Assembly: GCF_000447295.1 (NCBI RefSeq)
Contig: NZ_KE650771.1
Coordinates: forward strand, 5,938,482 to 6,002,481
Length of the DNA: 64,000 bases
Origin: Fischerella sp. PCC 9431
Lineage (GTDB): Bacteria > Cyanobacteriota > Cyanobacteriia > Cyanobacteriales > Nostocaceae
Direction of reading: 5' to 3'
A program made the position numbers and the translations under genes. The notes beneath the pieces were generated by a model, which did not search any database, had not been told where the DNA came from, and saw only the letters and a program-made list of their open reading frames with translations. Shown in pieces: positions 28,280 to 36,581 of this stretch. Within the stretch, counting starts at the first letter, position 1. Every line of letters starts with the position of its first letter.

Positions 28280-29611
28280 ATGTTAGTATTTAGTTTCCTT
28301 TTTGGATTGACAATCGGACTAGGGGTTTGGGTTTGCCAACTGGTGCAACTGCGCCGCATCATCGGAAAAATCCCGCCCTCATTAAAGTCGCAACCTAGTG
28401 ATATTGCGCTTCCGCTAATTCCACGTCTGCGGCACGATATTGCTGAATTGAAACAGCAGCAATTATATTTGCAACAAATTATACATAATTACAAAGGGTT
28501 ACTAGAGTCAGCACCTGTAGGATATTTGCAAGTAGATGAAGAAAATCAGCTGCTGTGGTGTAATCAGCAAGCACGAGAGATGTTGTATTTACAAAGGTGG
28601 CAGCCGGGACAAGTACGATTGTTACTGGAGTTAGTACGATCTTATGAACTAGACCAGTTAATTGAAAAAACTCGCGATCGCCAGGAATCTCAGATCAAAG
28701 AATGGGTATTTCACCCCTCTTGTGAAAGTGCGGCAGCAATGCTAGAACAGAAGTCTGTGATGTTGCGAGCTAGTAGCTTGCCTTTATCTAAGGGAGAAGT
28801 TGGCGTATTCTTGGAAAATCGCCAAATAGTGTTGGAAATTAACCAAGCGCGTGACCGTGCTTTCTCTGATCTAGCCCATGAACTGAGAACCCCATTGACC
28901 TCTATTCGTTTGGTAGTGGAAACTTTGCAAGGGCGCATTGAACCACCTTTAGATCGCTGGGTTAATCGCCTGATGCAGGAAGTTGACCGACTGATCTCTT
29001 TGGTGCAAAGCTGGTTAGAACTTACCCAACTAGAAACCGATCCCACCCTGAAACTCAATCGCCAATCCACAGAAGTGCGATCGCTCATTAGCAAAGTCTG
29101 GGAAACTCTTGAACCCCTAGCCACACGCGATCAAATCCAACTTGTCTATCAAGGTCTGGAAAATATTTGGCTTCATGCGGATGCTTTGCGTCTTTACCAA
29201 GTTTTCCTCAACTTGCTGGATAATAGCATCAAGTACAGTCCTGTGGGTGGTAGTATTACTGTTGAAACGAAAATTTCATCTTTAGAAAATAATCGTAGCG
29301 CTAAACCAAACGCACCAGCTAATCTAGAAGTTAATATTATTGACTCTGGAGTAGGTTTTGCTGAAGCGGACTTACCTCATGTTTTTGAACGATTTTACCG
29401 GGGAGATCAAGCGCGAACTCGTGATCAAACAGTTGAAAGTAGTTCTACAACAATAGTGGGTAGTGGTTTAGGTTTGGCGATCGTTCGTCAAATAATTCTG
29501 GCTCACGGTGGTTCAATCAAAGCCATGAACCATCCCAGTACAGGTGGTGCGTGGATACAGTTTGTATTACCTGAAGTCATGGCAAATTCTCAAAACCAAG
29601 ACTATATTTAA
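28280..29611 (+). CDS. sphS: Phosphate sensor histidine kinase SphS (PhoR type)
   Basis: 443 residues from ATG 28280 (GTG 28277 is adjacent). One N-terminal membrane helix (LVFSFLFGLTIGLGVWVCQL), then a PAS-like region (about 70-180, with LLESAPVGYLQVDEENQLLW), a HisKA domain with the phospho-accepting His near residue 200 in DLAHELRTPLTSIR, and a HATPase domain with the N box (FLNLLDNSIKYSPVGG), DSGVGFAEADL and GSGLGLAIVRQI. It phosphorylates SphR. Having just one N-terminal helix and a PAS domain is typical of PhoR-like kinases, which sense phosphate through PhoU and the Pst transporter rather than by an external domain. phoU follows ten bases later, in keeping with this. Confidence 0.88.
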   Translation: MLVFSFLFGLTIGLGVWVCQLVQLRRIIGKIPPSLKSQPSDIALPLIPRLRHDIAELKQQQLYLQQIIHNYKGLLESAPVGYLQVDEENQLLWCNQQAREMLYLQRWQPGQVRLLLELVRSYELDQLIEKTRDRQESQIKEWVFHPSCESAAAMLEQKSVMLRASSLPLSKGEVGVFLENRQIVLEINQARDRAFSDLAHELRTPLTSIRLVVETLQGRIEPPLDRWVNRLMQEVDRLISLVQSWLELTQLETDPTLKLNRQSTEVRSLISKVWETLEPLATRDQIQLVYQGLENIWLHADALRLYQVFLNLLDNSIKYSPVGGSITVETKISSLENNRSAKPNAPANLEVNIIDSGVGFAEADLPHVFERFYRGDQARTRDQTVESSSTTIVGSGLGLAIVRQIILAHGGSIKAMNHPSTGGAWIQFVLPEVMANSQNQDYI

Positions 29612-29621
29612 AAATATCTTC

Positions 29622-30308
29622 ATGTTTGGGAATGCAAGCGTGAAAGCAATTATATATGATCCTAACTCTGGAACGACCCAGATTACACGAGAAATCAGAC
29701 GCTTAGAGCGCGATATCTTACGCATGGGAGCTTTGGTGGAACAATCGTTTCGTCGAAGTCACCAAGCCTTATTCGCTCGTGATCTAAAAGCAGCTGAGGA
29801 ACTTCCCCATATAGATAAGCAGATTGATCGCTTTTATAAACAAATAGAATCAGACTGTGCGGAAATAATGACGCTGCAAGCTCCGGTTGCTCAAGATTTG
29901 CGTTGTTTGAGTGCTTTTATGCAATTGGTGCGTGATCTAGAACGGATTGGGGATTATGCTAAAGATTTAGCTGAAATTGCAGTCAAAATCTTTTCTTATC
30001 CGCCCCATGCTTCTTTACCAGAAATTGCTATGATGTCGCACCATGCTCAAGCAATGTTAGCAACTAGCTTGGTGGCTTTGGCTGATTTAGATGAAGTCGG
30101 TGGACGCAGTATCAAACAACTAGATGATGCTGTAGATAGCGCTTACGAACATCTCTATCAAACCTTAGCGTATCAAAGAGATGTTCCAGGCGTAGTCGAG
30201 CCAATTCTGTTGTTGGTACTAGTAATACGCCATCTAGAACGTATGGCAGACCATGCAACTAATATCGGTCAACGAGTAGCATATATTGTTACAGGTCAAC
30301 GTCACTAG
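29622..30308 (+). CDS. phoU: Phosphate signalling regulator PhoU
   Basis: 228 residues from ATG 29622; GTG 29640 (VKAIIYDPNSG) fits the usual N-terminus of relatives and may be the true start. An open frame reaching back into sphS is rejected. Two similar three-helix bundles are visible, each with the PhoU metal-binding pattern: DLRCLSAFMQLVRDLERIGDYAKDLAE (about 110-137, partly quoted by position) and VIRHLERMADHATNIGQRV near the C-terminus. PhoU binds metal clusters and joins the Pst transporter to the kinase, holding it off when phosphate is plentiful. Third gene of the sphR-sphS-phoU unit; a hairpin follows 145 bases on. Confidence 0.93.
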   Translation: MFGNASVKAIIYDPNSGTTQITREIRRLERDILRMGALVEQSFRRSHQALFARDLKAAEELPHIDKQIDRFYKQIESDCAEIMTLQAPVAQDLRCLSAFMQLVRDLERIGDYAKDLAEIAVKIFSYPPHASLPEIAMMSHHAQAMLATSLVALADLDEVGGRSIKQLDDAVDSAYEHLYQTLAYQRDVPGVVEPILLLVLVIRHLERMADHATNIGQRVAYIVTGQRH

Positions 30309-30452
30309 TAAACAAAATTAACCCTTTAAGCCTGTTTAATCGTTTGGTTCTAAAACAATAAACTAGCTACGCATTCCTTGGTAGGTCTTAAACTCTTGCC
30401 TCTAAAGTAATTTAGTAAAGAACTTAGTCTGGTCAGATAAGGGCTTTTTTAG

Positions 30453-30477
30453 CCCCTGCCTTGAGGCATGGGGTTTT
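30453..30477 (+). terminator. Hairpin, probable terminator after phoU
   Basis: CCCCTGCC, loop TTGA, GGCATGGGG (one bulged T), followed by TTTT. A smaller GGGC...GCCC stem with six T lies just before it. Confidence 0.6.
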
Positions 30478-31093
30478 CTGACAATAACTACAATAGTAGC
30501 CTAAACCCACTCTTCGAGAAAAAGTGATGATTTGTAATCTAACTTACATTTCACATAAAGCTTACCTGTTCTTAAACTTTAGATACTAAATTATCGAAGT
30601 AGCGCTTAATAGTATTTGCCAGAGCAGTATACCGTACAATATAAAGCACAATGTTTCTTTCCATACAACGCGGAGGAGCAAATAACACTAGCAACAAACT
30701 AACTTGAGAAAGTAGAGAATTCTCATTAGTGCCGAAAAAAGGTAAAGAATTTTTGCAAACTTGCCAAGTCTAGTTTGCTCGAACTACCTAACAAAGAATA
30801 GCAATGTATCTTCCATATTTACGGTTTTTATCATTGCCATAACCAAAATTAGTCGATAGTAATTCTCAATTAATATAGAATGCAATAATAGTTAATCAAC
30901 AATTAAGCAATTAACAACACATTTGTTTAATTTTGCTGTGTCTTTGCGAGTAAACTTTGTAGTAAGCCCTTTATTTTAAATGAGCAAACTTACCTAGCAA
31001 GTTAGTTACAAAAGTACAAAACTCGTCTAATAACTTTTTTTATGAATTTTAGATATGTCTGTAAATATATACTACATATACCCCTACAATTAT
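30478..31093. other. Gene-free AT-rich stretch
   Basis: No ORF of note and no recognised RNA. Together with the MITE at 31094 and the next 336 bases it makes the largest gap between genes in the window (30309-31663). Confidence 0.4.
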
Positions 31094-31327
31094 GCAGGGC
31101 TGTTTCATTCTCTAAAAGAACCTAATTTATAAGCGTATCAGCCAAAAAAATCAGGTCGTTAATTAATCTAAGTTTGGTCAAAAACCAGGCGATGCCTTGG
31201 GCAACCCCTTCGGTGTACGCACTTAAATTTACTGGTTGAAACAGTAACTTTTCGATTACTAACTTCCTAAAATTTTTAGTCGATACTCTTGACAAAATCC
31301 TGATCTGAGCGAATGAAACAGCCCTGC
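31094..31327. mobile_element. 234-bp MITE-like element
   Basis: Left end GCAGGGCTGTTTCATTCTCT and the complement of the right end GCAGGGCTGTTTCATTCGCT match in 19 of 20 positions as terminal inverted repeats. No ORF inside. The interior includes CAGGCGATGCCTTGGGC. A clean target duplication was not found. It looks like a non-autonomous element mobilised by a transposase that recognises the GGGCTGTTTCATTC end. Confidence 0.7.
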
Positions 31328-31663
31328 TAGAATCAGTCCTGATTCATCCTTCATTTATTAATCGGCTAGATAATTATAAGCCGTATCACGAAAGCTTACT
31401 TTTTCAGCAACTTATGTTGTTTTATTTCAAAATCAAACAGGTATTTTCTACTATATAAAAATCTTCCATACCCAACATCTATCTTTTGGTCTAATTAATG
31501 CTTCCTAATACTAACTTATTCACTATATTTGCTTTCCATAACTTTAGTAGCAATTCTACGTCTGTTGCAAATGACATATTAGACAGCAATTAGCTATGGC
31601 AATTAACTTTAGTTATCTATCTAATTTCTTTGAGTTGCTAATAATCCTAACCCAACAACACCA

Positions 31664-32269
31664 ATGATCTATTCCAGCAGTCACACACAAAACCCAATTA
31701 CATCACATAAGCCTAGCTTATCATCAAGTTTACCCCAAAGAATCTTTACTCGTAGGGAAGTTATTCCAGCTCGTAATGATGTGTTATGGCGAATCGAGCG
31801 TGGAGCAGTGCGTACCTTAACTTGGAGTGAGGATGGAACATTCATTACTTTGGGCTATTGGGGAGCAGGTGATTTAATCGGTTATCCTCTTTCTAGAGTC
31901 AAGCCTTACCAAATAGAATGTTTAACCAGTGTGGAAGTGAGTGTAGTACCGCCGCATCACTGGAATCAAGATGTCAATGCTCTCATAAGTCATATTCAAC
32001 AAGCAGAAGAGCTTTTAAGCATAGTACATAGAAAACCAATTTCTCTACGTTTGTGGCAATTTTTGGTTTGGCTGAGTGAAAAATTTGGCCGGGATGTAGA
32101 ACAAGGCAAAGTAATTGAACTCAACGTTACTCATCAAGAGATGGCTGAAGTATTAAATACAACAAGAGTGACAGTAACCCGCCTTCTCCAACAATTTGAG
32201 GAAGAAGGTAACTTGCTACGTCATAAACGCAGAATTATTTTATGTTTACCAAATAAAGTAATTAAATAA
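31664..32269 (+). CDS. Crp/Fnr-family transcription regulator
   Basis: 201 residues. A short cyclic-nucleotide-type beta-roll occupies about 30-100 (WRIERGAVRTLTWSEDG, GYWGAGDLIGYPLS), and a Crp-type helix-turn-helix lies about 150-190: ELNVTHQEMAEVLNTTRVTV and LLQQFEEEGNLLRHKRR. The residues that bind cAMP phosphate in true Crp (RxxxS preceded by GE) are not obvious, so the ligand is unknown. It is not NtcA, which is longer and more conserved. It lies 157 bases upstream of the porin gene in the same direction and may regulate it; that link is inference. Confidence 0.85.
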   Translation: MIYSSSHTQNPITSHKPSLSSSLPQRIFTRREVIPARNDVLWRIERGAVRTLTWSEDGTFITLGYWGAGDLIGYPLSRVKPYQIECLTSVEVSVVPPHHWNQDVNALISHIQQAEELLSIVHRKPISLRLWQFLVWLSEKFGRDVEQGKVIELNVTHQEMAEVLNTTRVTVTRLLQQFEEEGNLLRHKRRIILCLPNKVIK

Positions 32270-32426
32270 CAATTAAAAATAGTGGTGGGTACTTGCGTTA
32301 ATCACCGCTTCTTTTGGTACAATTGTTACTGAAAATCATAGTTATAACTCAAGTGAATTTAGTTAATAATTCCTTTGAGCGAATATACCATGATTGACCC
32401 GGTAGGTGTGAGTGAGACTAAACAAA

Positions 32427-34055
32427 ATGACAAAACCATTCAGGAACGCCCTTAAGCTGAGTCCGCTTGTTTTTGCTGCGACATTATTGGCAGCCAACAG
32501 TGCCTTTGCAGCAGAAGTAAACCAAGAAATTAATCAAGAGGTGACTTCTGTAACTCAGTTATCCCAAGGATCAACTGAAGGCATGAGCCAAGTAACATCT
32601 GTTTCTCAGTTTTCTGATGTGCAGCCTACAGACTGGGCATTCCAAGCATTGCAGTCTTTAGTTGAGCGCTACGGTTGTATTGCAGGTTATCCCAACGGTA
32701 CTTATCGTGGGAACCGTCCCATGACCCGTTATGAATTCGCCGCAGGTTTGAATGCTTGTTTGGATAGGGTTAATGAACTGATTGCTACAGCAACCGCTGA
32801 ATTGGTAACAAAAGAAGATCTGGCTACCCTACAGCGTTTGCAAGAAGAATTTTCTGCTGAACTAGCTACTTTGCGCGGTCGTGTAGATGCTTTGGAAGCT
32901 CGTACTGCTGAGTTGGAAGCAAACCAGTTTTCCACTACTACAAAGTTAGTTGGGGAAGCTATCTTCAACTTTGGTGCAGCTTTTGGAGATGGGAAAGCTA
33001 ACGGTACTAACGATGATGTAGATGAAAACTTTACTTTCTCAGACCGGGTTCGCTTGAGTTTGAATAGTAGCTTCATGGGTACAGACCAACTGCAAATTCG
33101 TTTGCAGGCTGGTAATATACCTAACTTTGGAACAGCAACCGGTACTAATATGGCCCGCCTCGCCTATGACAACAATAACGGCAACGATGTTGAAATCGAT
33201 AAAATCAACTACGCTTTCAACCTGAGTGATTCCATTCGTGTCAAGGTAGACGCTAACAACGGTGAATTCTACGAAAACATTCCTAACTTCTCGGAATTTG
33301 CTAGTTCAGGAAAAGGTGCGATTTCCCGCTATGGTCGCTTCAGCCCCATCTATCGCCAAGGTTCTGGTGGTGCAGGTCTAACTGTTAATTTCCAACCTCA
33401 AGGATCACCTTTCAGTGCATCTGTGGGTTATCTAGCTGGTGGAAGTAATAACGTAGCCAATAATCCTATTGATGGAGCTGGTCTATTTGATGGTAACTAT
33501 GCAGCTCTTGCTCAGATTGGTTTCCAAGCAAATAAAGCATTCAATGTTGGTCTAACTTACGCTCACAGTTATCAAAATAGTGTTGGCGGTGTTAACCTAT
33601 TTAGCTCTACAGGTAGTGCAAATGCCAACCGACCTTTTGATGCTGGTGCTGCTACTTCTGCGAATCACTATGGTGCAGAAGTTAACTTCAAGCCCAGTTC
33701 TAAGCTGAGTGTTGGCGGTTGGGTAGGCTTCAGCAACGCAGAAGCTCAGAATGGTCCAAATAAAGGTGACAACGCCGATATTTTCTATTGGATGGCTAAC
33801 GTAGCTTTCAAAGACTTCGGTAAAGAGGGTAACTTGCTTGGTTTTCAGTTTGGTCAACCACCTAAAGTTACAGATAATGACAACGGTGCGCGCGAAGATG
33901 ATGACAATTCTTATCACATAGAAGCGCTTTATCGTTACCAGTTGACCGACAATATTGCTTTAACTCCAGGTTTGTTGGTCATCTTAAATCCTGAGCATAA
34001 TGACAACAATGACACGGTTTATGTCGGTACACTTCGTACTACCTTCAGTTTCTAA
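32427..34055 (+). CDS. SLH-domain porin of the cyanobacterial OprB type
   Basis: 542 residues from ATG 32427; a GTG five codons earlier is possible. Signal peptide ends AANSAFA|AE. An SLH domain (about 50-110: FSDVQPTDWAFQALQSLVER, GYPNGTYRGNRPMTRYEFAA) ties the protein to peptidoglycan-linked polymer. A coiled coil follows (about 110-165, LATLQRLQEEFSAELATLRG), then a 16-strand-like barrel ending in TLRTTFSF with terminal Phe. This is the standard design of cyanobacterial major outer-membrane porins, often annotated as carbohydrate-selective or iron-uptake porins. They pass small solutes or inorganic ions. A terminator lies 80 bases downstream. Confidence 0.93.
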   Translation: MTKPFRNALKLSPLVFAATLLAANSAFAAEVNQEINQEVTSVTQLSQGSTEGMSQVTSVSQFSDVQPTDWAFQALQSLVERYGCIAGYPNGTYRGNRPMTRYEFAAGLNACLDRVNELIATATAELVTKEDLATLQRLQEEFSAELATLRGRVDALEARTAELEANQFSTTTKLVGEAIFNFGAAFGDGKANGTNDDVDENFTFSDRVRLSLNSSFMGTDQLQIRLQAGNIPNFGTATGTNMARLAYDNNNGNDVEIDKINYAFNLSDSIRVKVDANNGEFYENIPNFSEFASSGKGAISRYGRFSPIYRQGSGGAGLTVNFQPQGSPFSASVGYLAGGSNNVANNPIDGAGLFDGNYAALAQIGFQANKAFNVGLTYAHSYQNSVGGVNLFSSTGSANANRPFDAGAATSANHYGAEVNFKPSSKLSVGGWVGFSNAEAQNGPNKGDNADIFYWMANVAFKDFGKEGNLLGFQFGQPPKVTDNDNGAREDDDNSYHIEALYRYQLTDNIALTPGLLVILNPEHNDNNDTVYVGTLRTTFSF

Positions 34056-34134
34056 CTAGTTGTTAGTGTTAGTTGTTAGTAATTTTGTCAAACAACTAAC
34101 AACAACCAACTACTATTAATACTAAAAAATTATC

Positions 34135-34157
34135 CCCGCCTATGTGCGGGTTTTTTT
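34135..34157 (+). terminator. Rho-independent terminator after porin gene
   Basis: CCCGC (34135-34139), loop CTATGT, GCGGG (34146-34150), then seven T. Confidence 0.88.
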
Positions 34158-34229
34158 CATGATAAATAACTAATGACTTAATATAACGGTTCAGGCGATT
34201 TGCAGTTGGTTCAAATTAGAGAGCTAATA

Positions 34230-34352
34230 CCATTTCACTAAAACCTTGATACAAATACAGGCGTGTAGAGACGCGCCAATAGCGCTATAGCGCATGGCTT
34301 CGCTAAGGCGCGTCTCTACAAATTTATATGGAACGTGATTAACGTGAAATGG
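34230..34352. mobile_element. 123-bp MITE-like element with TA flanks
   Basis: Left end CCATTTCAC and right end GTGAAATGG are inverted repeats, with TA on both outer sides (34228-34229, 34353-34354). The inside forms a long hairpin through GTAGAGACGCG and its complement CGCGTCTCTAC. Confidence 0.6.
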
Positions 34353-34357
34353 TATAA

Positions 34358-34554
34358 GAGGGTGTTTGAAAAGTCCGTTTTCATGTATCCTGGCGATTAT
34401 AAATCGCGGCTACACAGACAAAACCTGCCTCCGCAGGTTGAAAAACCCTAATTTTGTGTTAGTCCACGAAGGTAGACTTCCCTACAGGAAGCTGCTACGC
34501 GTCGTGCTTGTGTAGTAGCGAATTATATTTGCCCAAAACTTTTCAAACATCCTC
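34358..34554. mobile_element. 197-bp MITE-like element
   Basis: Left end GAGGGTGTTTGAAAAGT and complement of the right end GAGGATGTTTGAAAAGT differ at one of 17 positions. The interior contains short palindromes (CCTGCCTCCGCAGG; AGGTAGACTTCCCTACAGGAAG). It starts three bases after the TA that follows the previous element. No ORF. Confidence 0.55.
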
Positions 34555-34578
34555 CAACTTCCAACCCTATAATGAAAG

Positions 34579-35457
34579 CTAAAGACTCAACTGTTGATGA
34601 GTTTGAAAATTTTTATTATTATTTTCATCTCTATTAGAATTAGCTCTAATTTCATAGTTGGTGATGAATAACTCTTGACCTTTTGCAGCACTAATTTGTT
34701 TGTAGTTATTCATTCCATACTGCAATTCCCACTCAAAAAGATTAGAGCTTTGAAAATTGCCTCTAATTTCAGGTGAGTCATCATAAGTTATTAGCCAACG
34801 ATGATGACATTCTATCACTAATTCAGCAAATCTCTGATGCTCAAAAGACGTGTGTAAATCCCCATCTTTACCATACAACTTGGATTTCGTAGCAGCAAAA
34901 TAAGGGGGGTCTAAAAATATAAATACATCTTGACCGTCTGCATTTAATAGTTCGCTATAATCTAAATTAGTAATCTTTATATCTGCTGTGAAAATTTTTT
35001 CTAATTTCTCTAGGCGGTCTATCGACGAGTAAGTAAAGCGTTTCTGAAAAGCTTGCTCAGAAAATCCTCCAGATTCCACAGTTCCAGAGAAAGTAATTCT
35101 ATTGAGAACAAAAAAGCGTACCGCTCTATCAAAATCAGATAAATTATTGGTATCTACACTAGTTAATTTCTCATATAATAACCTCCCATCTGTGTATTTA
35201 TTTTTAACGCGACGTATTTCTTCCACGAGTTGAGGTAGATGAGATTGAGTAGATTTCCAAAACAGAAATAGCTCGCGGTTTAAATCGTTAATCCAGATTT
35301 TTAGGTTTGGAAATTTCTGTTTTAAGTAAATAAAAACAGAACCGCCACCCACGAAAGGTTCTCGAAACTCACAAAAGCTATCTGGTAAATATTTGGCTAT
35401 TTGATTAATGGCTTTTGATTTACCACCTGGGTAACGTAGTGGACTTTTGATTATCAT
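34579..35457 (-). CDS. D12-class N6-adenine DNA methyltransferase (Dam-like)
   Basis: 292 residues from ATG 35457 (MIIKSPLRYPGGKSK); a TTG four codons earlier is less likely. Motif X/N-terminus PLRYPGGKS, motif I FREPFVGGGSVF (about 33-44) and motif IV FLDPPYFAATKSK (about 184-196) place it in the D12/Dam alpha group that methylates adenine N6. No restriction endonuclease gene is adjacent, so it is probably an orphan modification enzyme used for regulation, mismatch repair or replication control, or else a remnant of a restriction system. GATC is a common target in this group but cannot be deduced here. Two MITE-like elements precede its 3' side, consistent with an exchangeable locus. Confidence 0.88.
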   Translation of the reverse strand: MIIKSPLRYPGGKSKAINQIAKYLPDSFCEFREPFVGGGSVFIYLKQKFPNLKIWINDLNRELFLFWKSTQSHLPQLVEEIRRVKNKYTDGRLLYEKLTSVDTNNLSDFDRAVRFFVLNRITFSGTVESGGFSEQAFQKRFTYSSIDRLEKLEKIFTADIKITNLDYSELLNADGQDVFIFLDPPYFAATKSKLYGKDGDLHTSFEHQRFAELVIECHHRWLITYDDSPEIRGNFQSSNLFEWELQYGMNNYKQISAAKGQELFITNYEIRANSNRDENNNKNFQTHQQLSL

Positions 35458-35507
35458 TGTTGTAACCAATCACATTTATAAGTTTAAATAATCAAACGAT
35501 TATGTAC

Positions 35508-35762
35508 TTAATTGTCTTGGCTACTAAAATTTGACGGTGGGCGATCGCTACTCCAAGCCCACCAAACACAACCACAATGACATTGGTAGAATTCTTGCCA
35601 TTTGCGACGATATTCTTCTGTAATTACAGGCGAACGGCGATTAATCCAAACTTGTGCAGCTTCCAAACTGCTAGCATGACAAGTGGGACAGCAAAACTCA
35701 CGAGCATGAATTGCTTTATCAGTCCATTCGGGTGGGATAGGAGCAAAAGCCTCTATAGTCAT
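35508..35762 (-). CDS. Small conserved protein with zinc-binding-type Cys pairs
   Basis: 84 residues. CCPTCHASS (about 24-32) and QCHCGCVWWAW (about 60-70) offer two CxxC/CxC pairs that could bind one zinc. The N-terminus APIPPEWTDKAIHAREF is well ordered in appearance. I recognise the type from cyanobacterial genomes but no function. It lies 50 bases upstream of the adenine methylase in the same orientation, so they may share a transcript. Confidence 0.6.
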   Translation of the reverse strand: MTIEAFAPIPPEWTDKAIHAREFCCPTCHASSLEAAQVWINRRSPVITEEYRRKWQEFYQCHCGCVWWAWSSDRPPSNFSSQDN

Positions 35763-35979
35763 TTGTTATTAGTTATTAGTCATTTGTCATTGGTCAAGAG
35801 TCAATTCTCATCGAAACTGGTATTTTAGAATCCTGTAGCTTAGGTATTCTTAAGCATATATCAAAGCATACGGACTGATGATAGCTTACGCCTTAGTACA
35901 CTGATCCCCTTTCCCCTTATCCCCCTACCGTGTACACACAAATAAATCTAAGTAAAGTAATCTAGTCCCCGTCATTTTT

Positions 35980-36579
35980 ATGGAGCCAATTGCCGAAATT
36001 CGCCGTTTATATGATGTTATGCCTGCTTCTGGTCGAATTATGACCAAAATTCTGAGTAAACCGGAGCAAACAAAAGTAATTGATGTGTCCTTTCCTTTAC
36101 CTTGGAACCGGGAACGACCAATATATATTAATTTTGATTTATGGCGTCGATTGACAAAACCACAGCGAGATTTGATTTTATTGCGGACAGTTTGTTGGTT
36201 GACAGGGGTAAGGTGGTTTAAACCAGATATTTATCAAGGTATAGCCATTGCTGGAATTTTGGGTGGATTGGTAGAATTTTGGCAGACAGATCCGGTTGGT
36301 GTCGTTGTTGCTGGTGGACTGACCACCTTGGCAGTATATCGTATTACTGCTATCAATCGCTCTCAACATTCACAGTTAAACGCTGATGAAGCCGCAATCA
36401 AAGTAGCACAGCGCCGTGGTTACTCAGAAGTTGAAGCTGCACAGCATTTGTTGTCTGCTATCGAGACTGTTACCAAAATAGAAGGGCGTAATGTCCTAGA
36501 TTTCCATGAATTAATTCGTTGTCAAAACTTGCGGGCGATCGCTGGTTTGTCTTCAGTAGGTGTGCCAAATAATTTCTAA
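35980..36579 (+). CDS. DUF3318 protein
   Basis: 199 residues. MEPIAEIRRLYDVMPASGRI and SFPLPWNRERPIYINFDLW match the cyanobacterial family DUF3318. A membrane hairpin lies about 85-125 (YQGIAIAGILGGLVEFW, GVVVAGGLTTLAVYRI). The conserved N-terminal half contains an LLRTVCWL helix. Function unknown. It converges on the next gene with only two bases between the stop codons. Confidence 0.75.
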   Translation: MEPIAEIRRLYDVMPASGRIMTKILSKPEQTKVIDVSFPLPWNRERPIYINFDLWRRLTKPQRDLILLRTVCWLTGVRWFKPDIYQGIAIAGILGGLVEFWQTDPVGVVVAGGLTTLAVYRITAINRSQHSQLNADEAAIKVAQRRGYSEVEAAQHLLSAIETVTKIEGRNVLDFHELIRCQNLRAIAGLSSVGVPNNF

Positions 36580-36581
36580 AA

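Noticed and set aside
29544..29621. PhoU extension overlapping sphS
   Set aside because: No homology to PhoU and it reads a shadow frame of the kinase end.
30444..30480. GCCCCTGCC hairpin as an end of an IS200/IS605-type element
   Set aside because: Such elements end in similar hairpins, but no TnpA or TnpB gene or second end is present; a terminator after phoU explains it.
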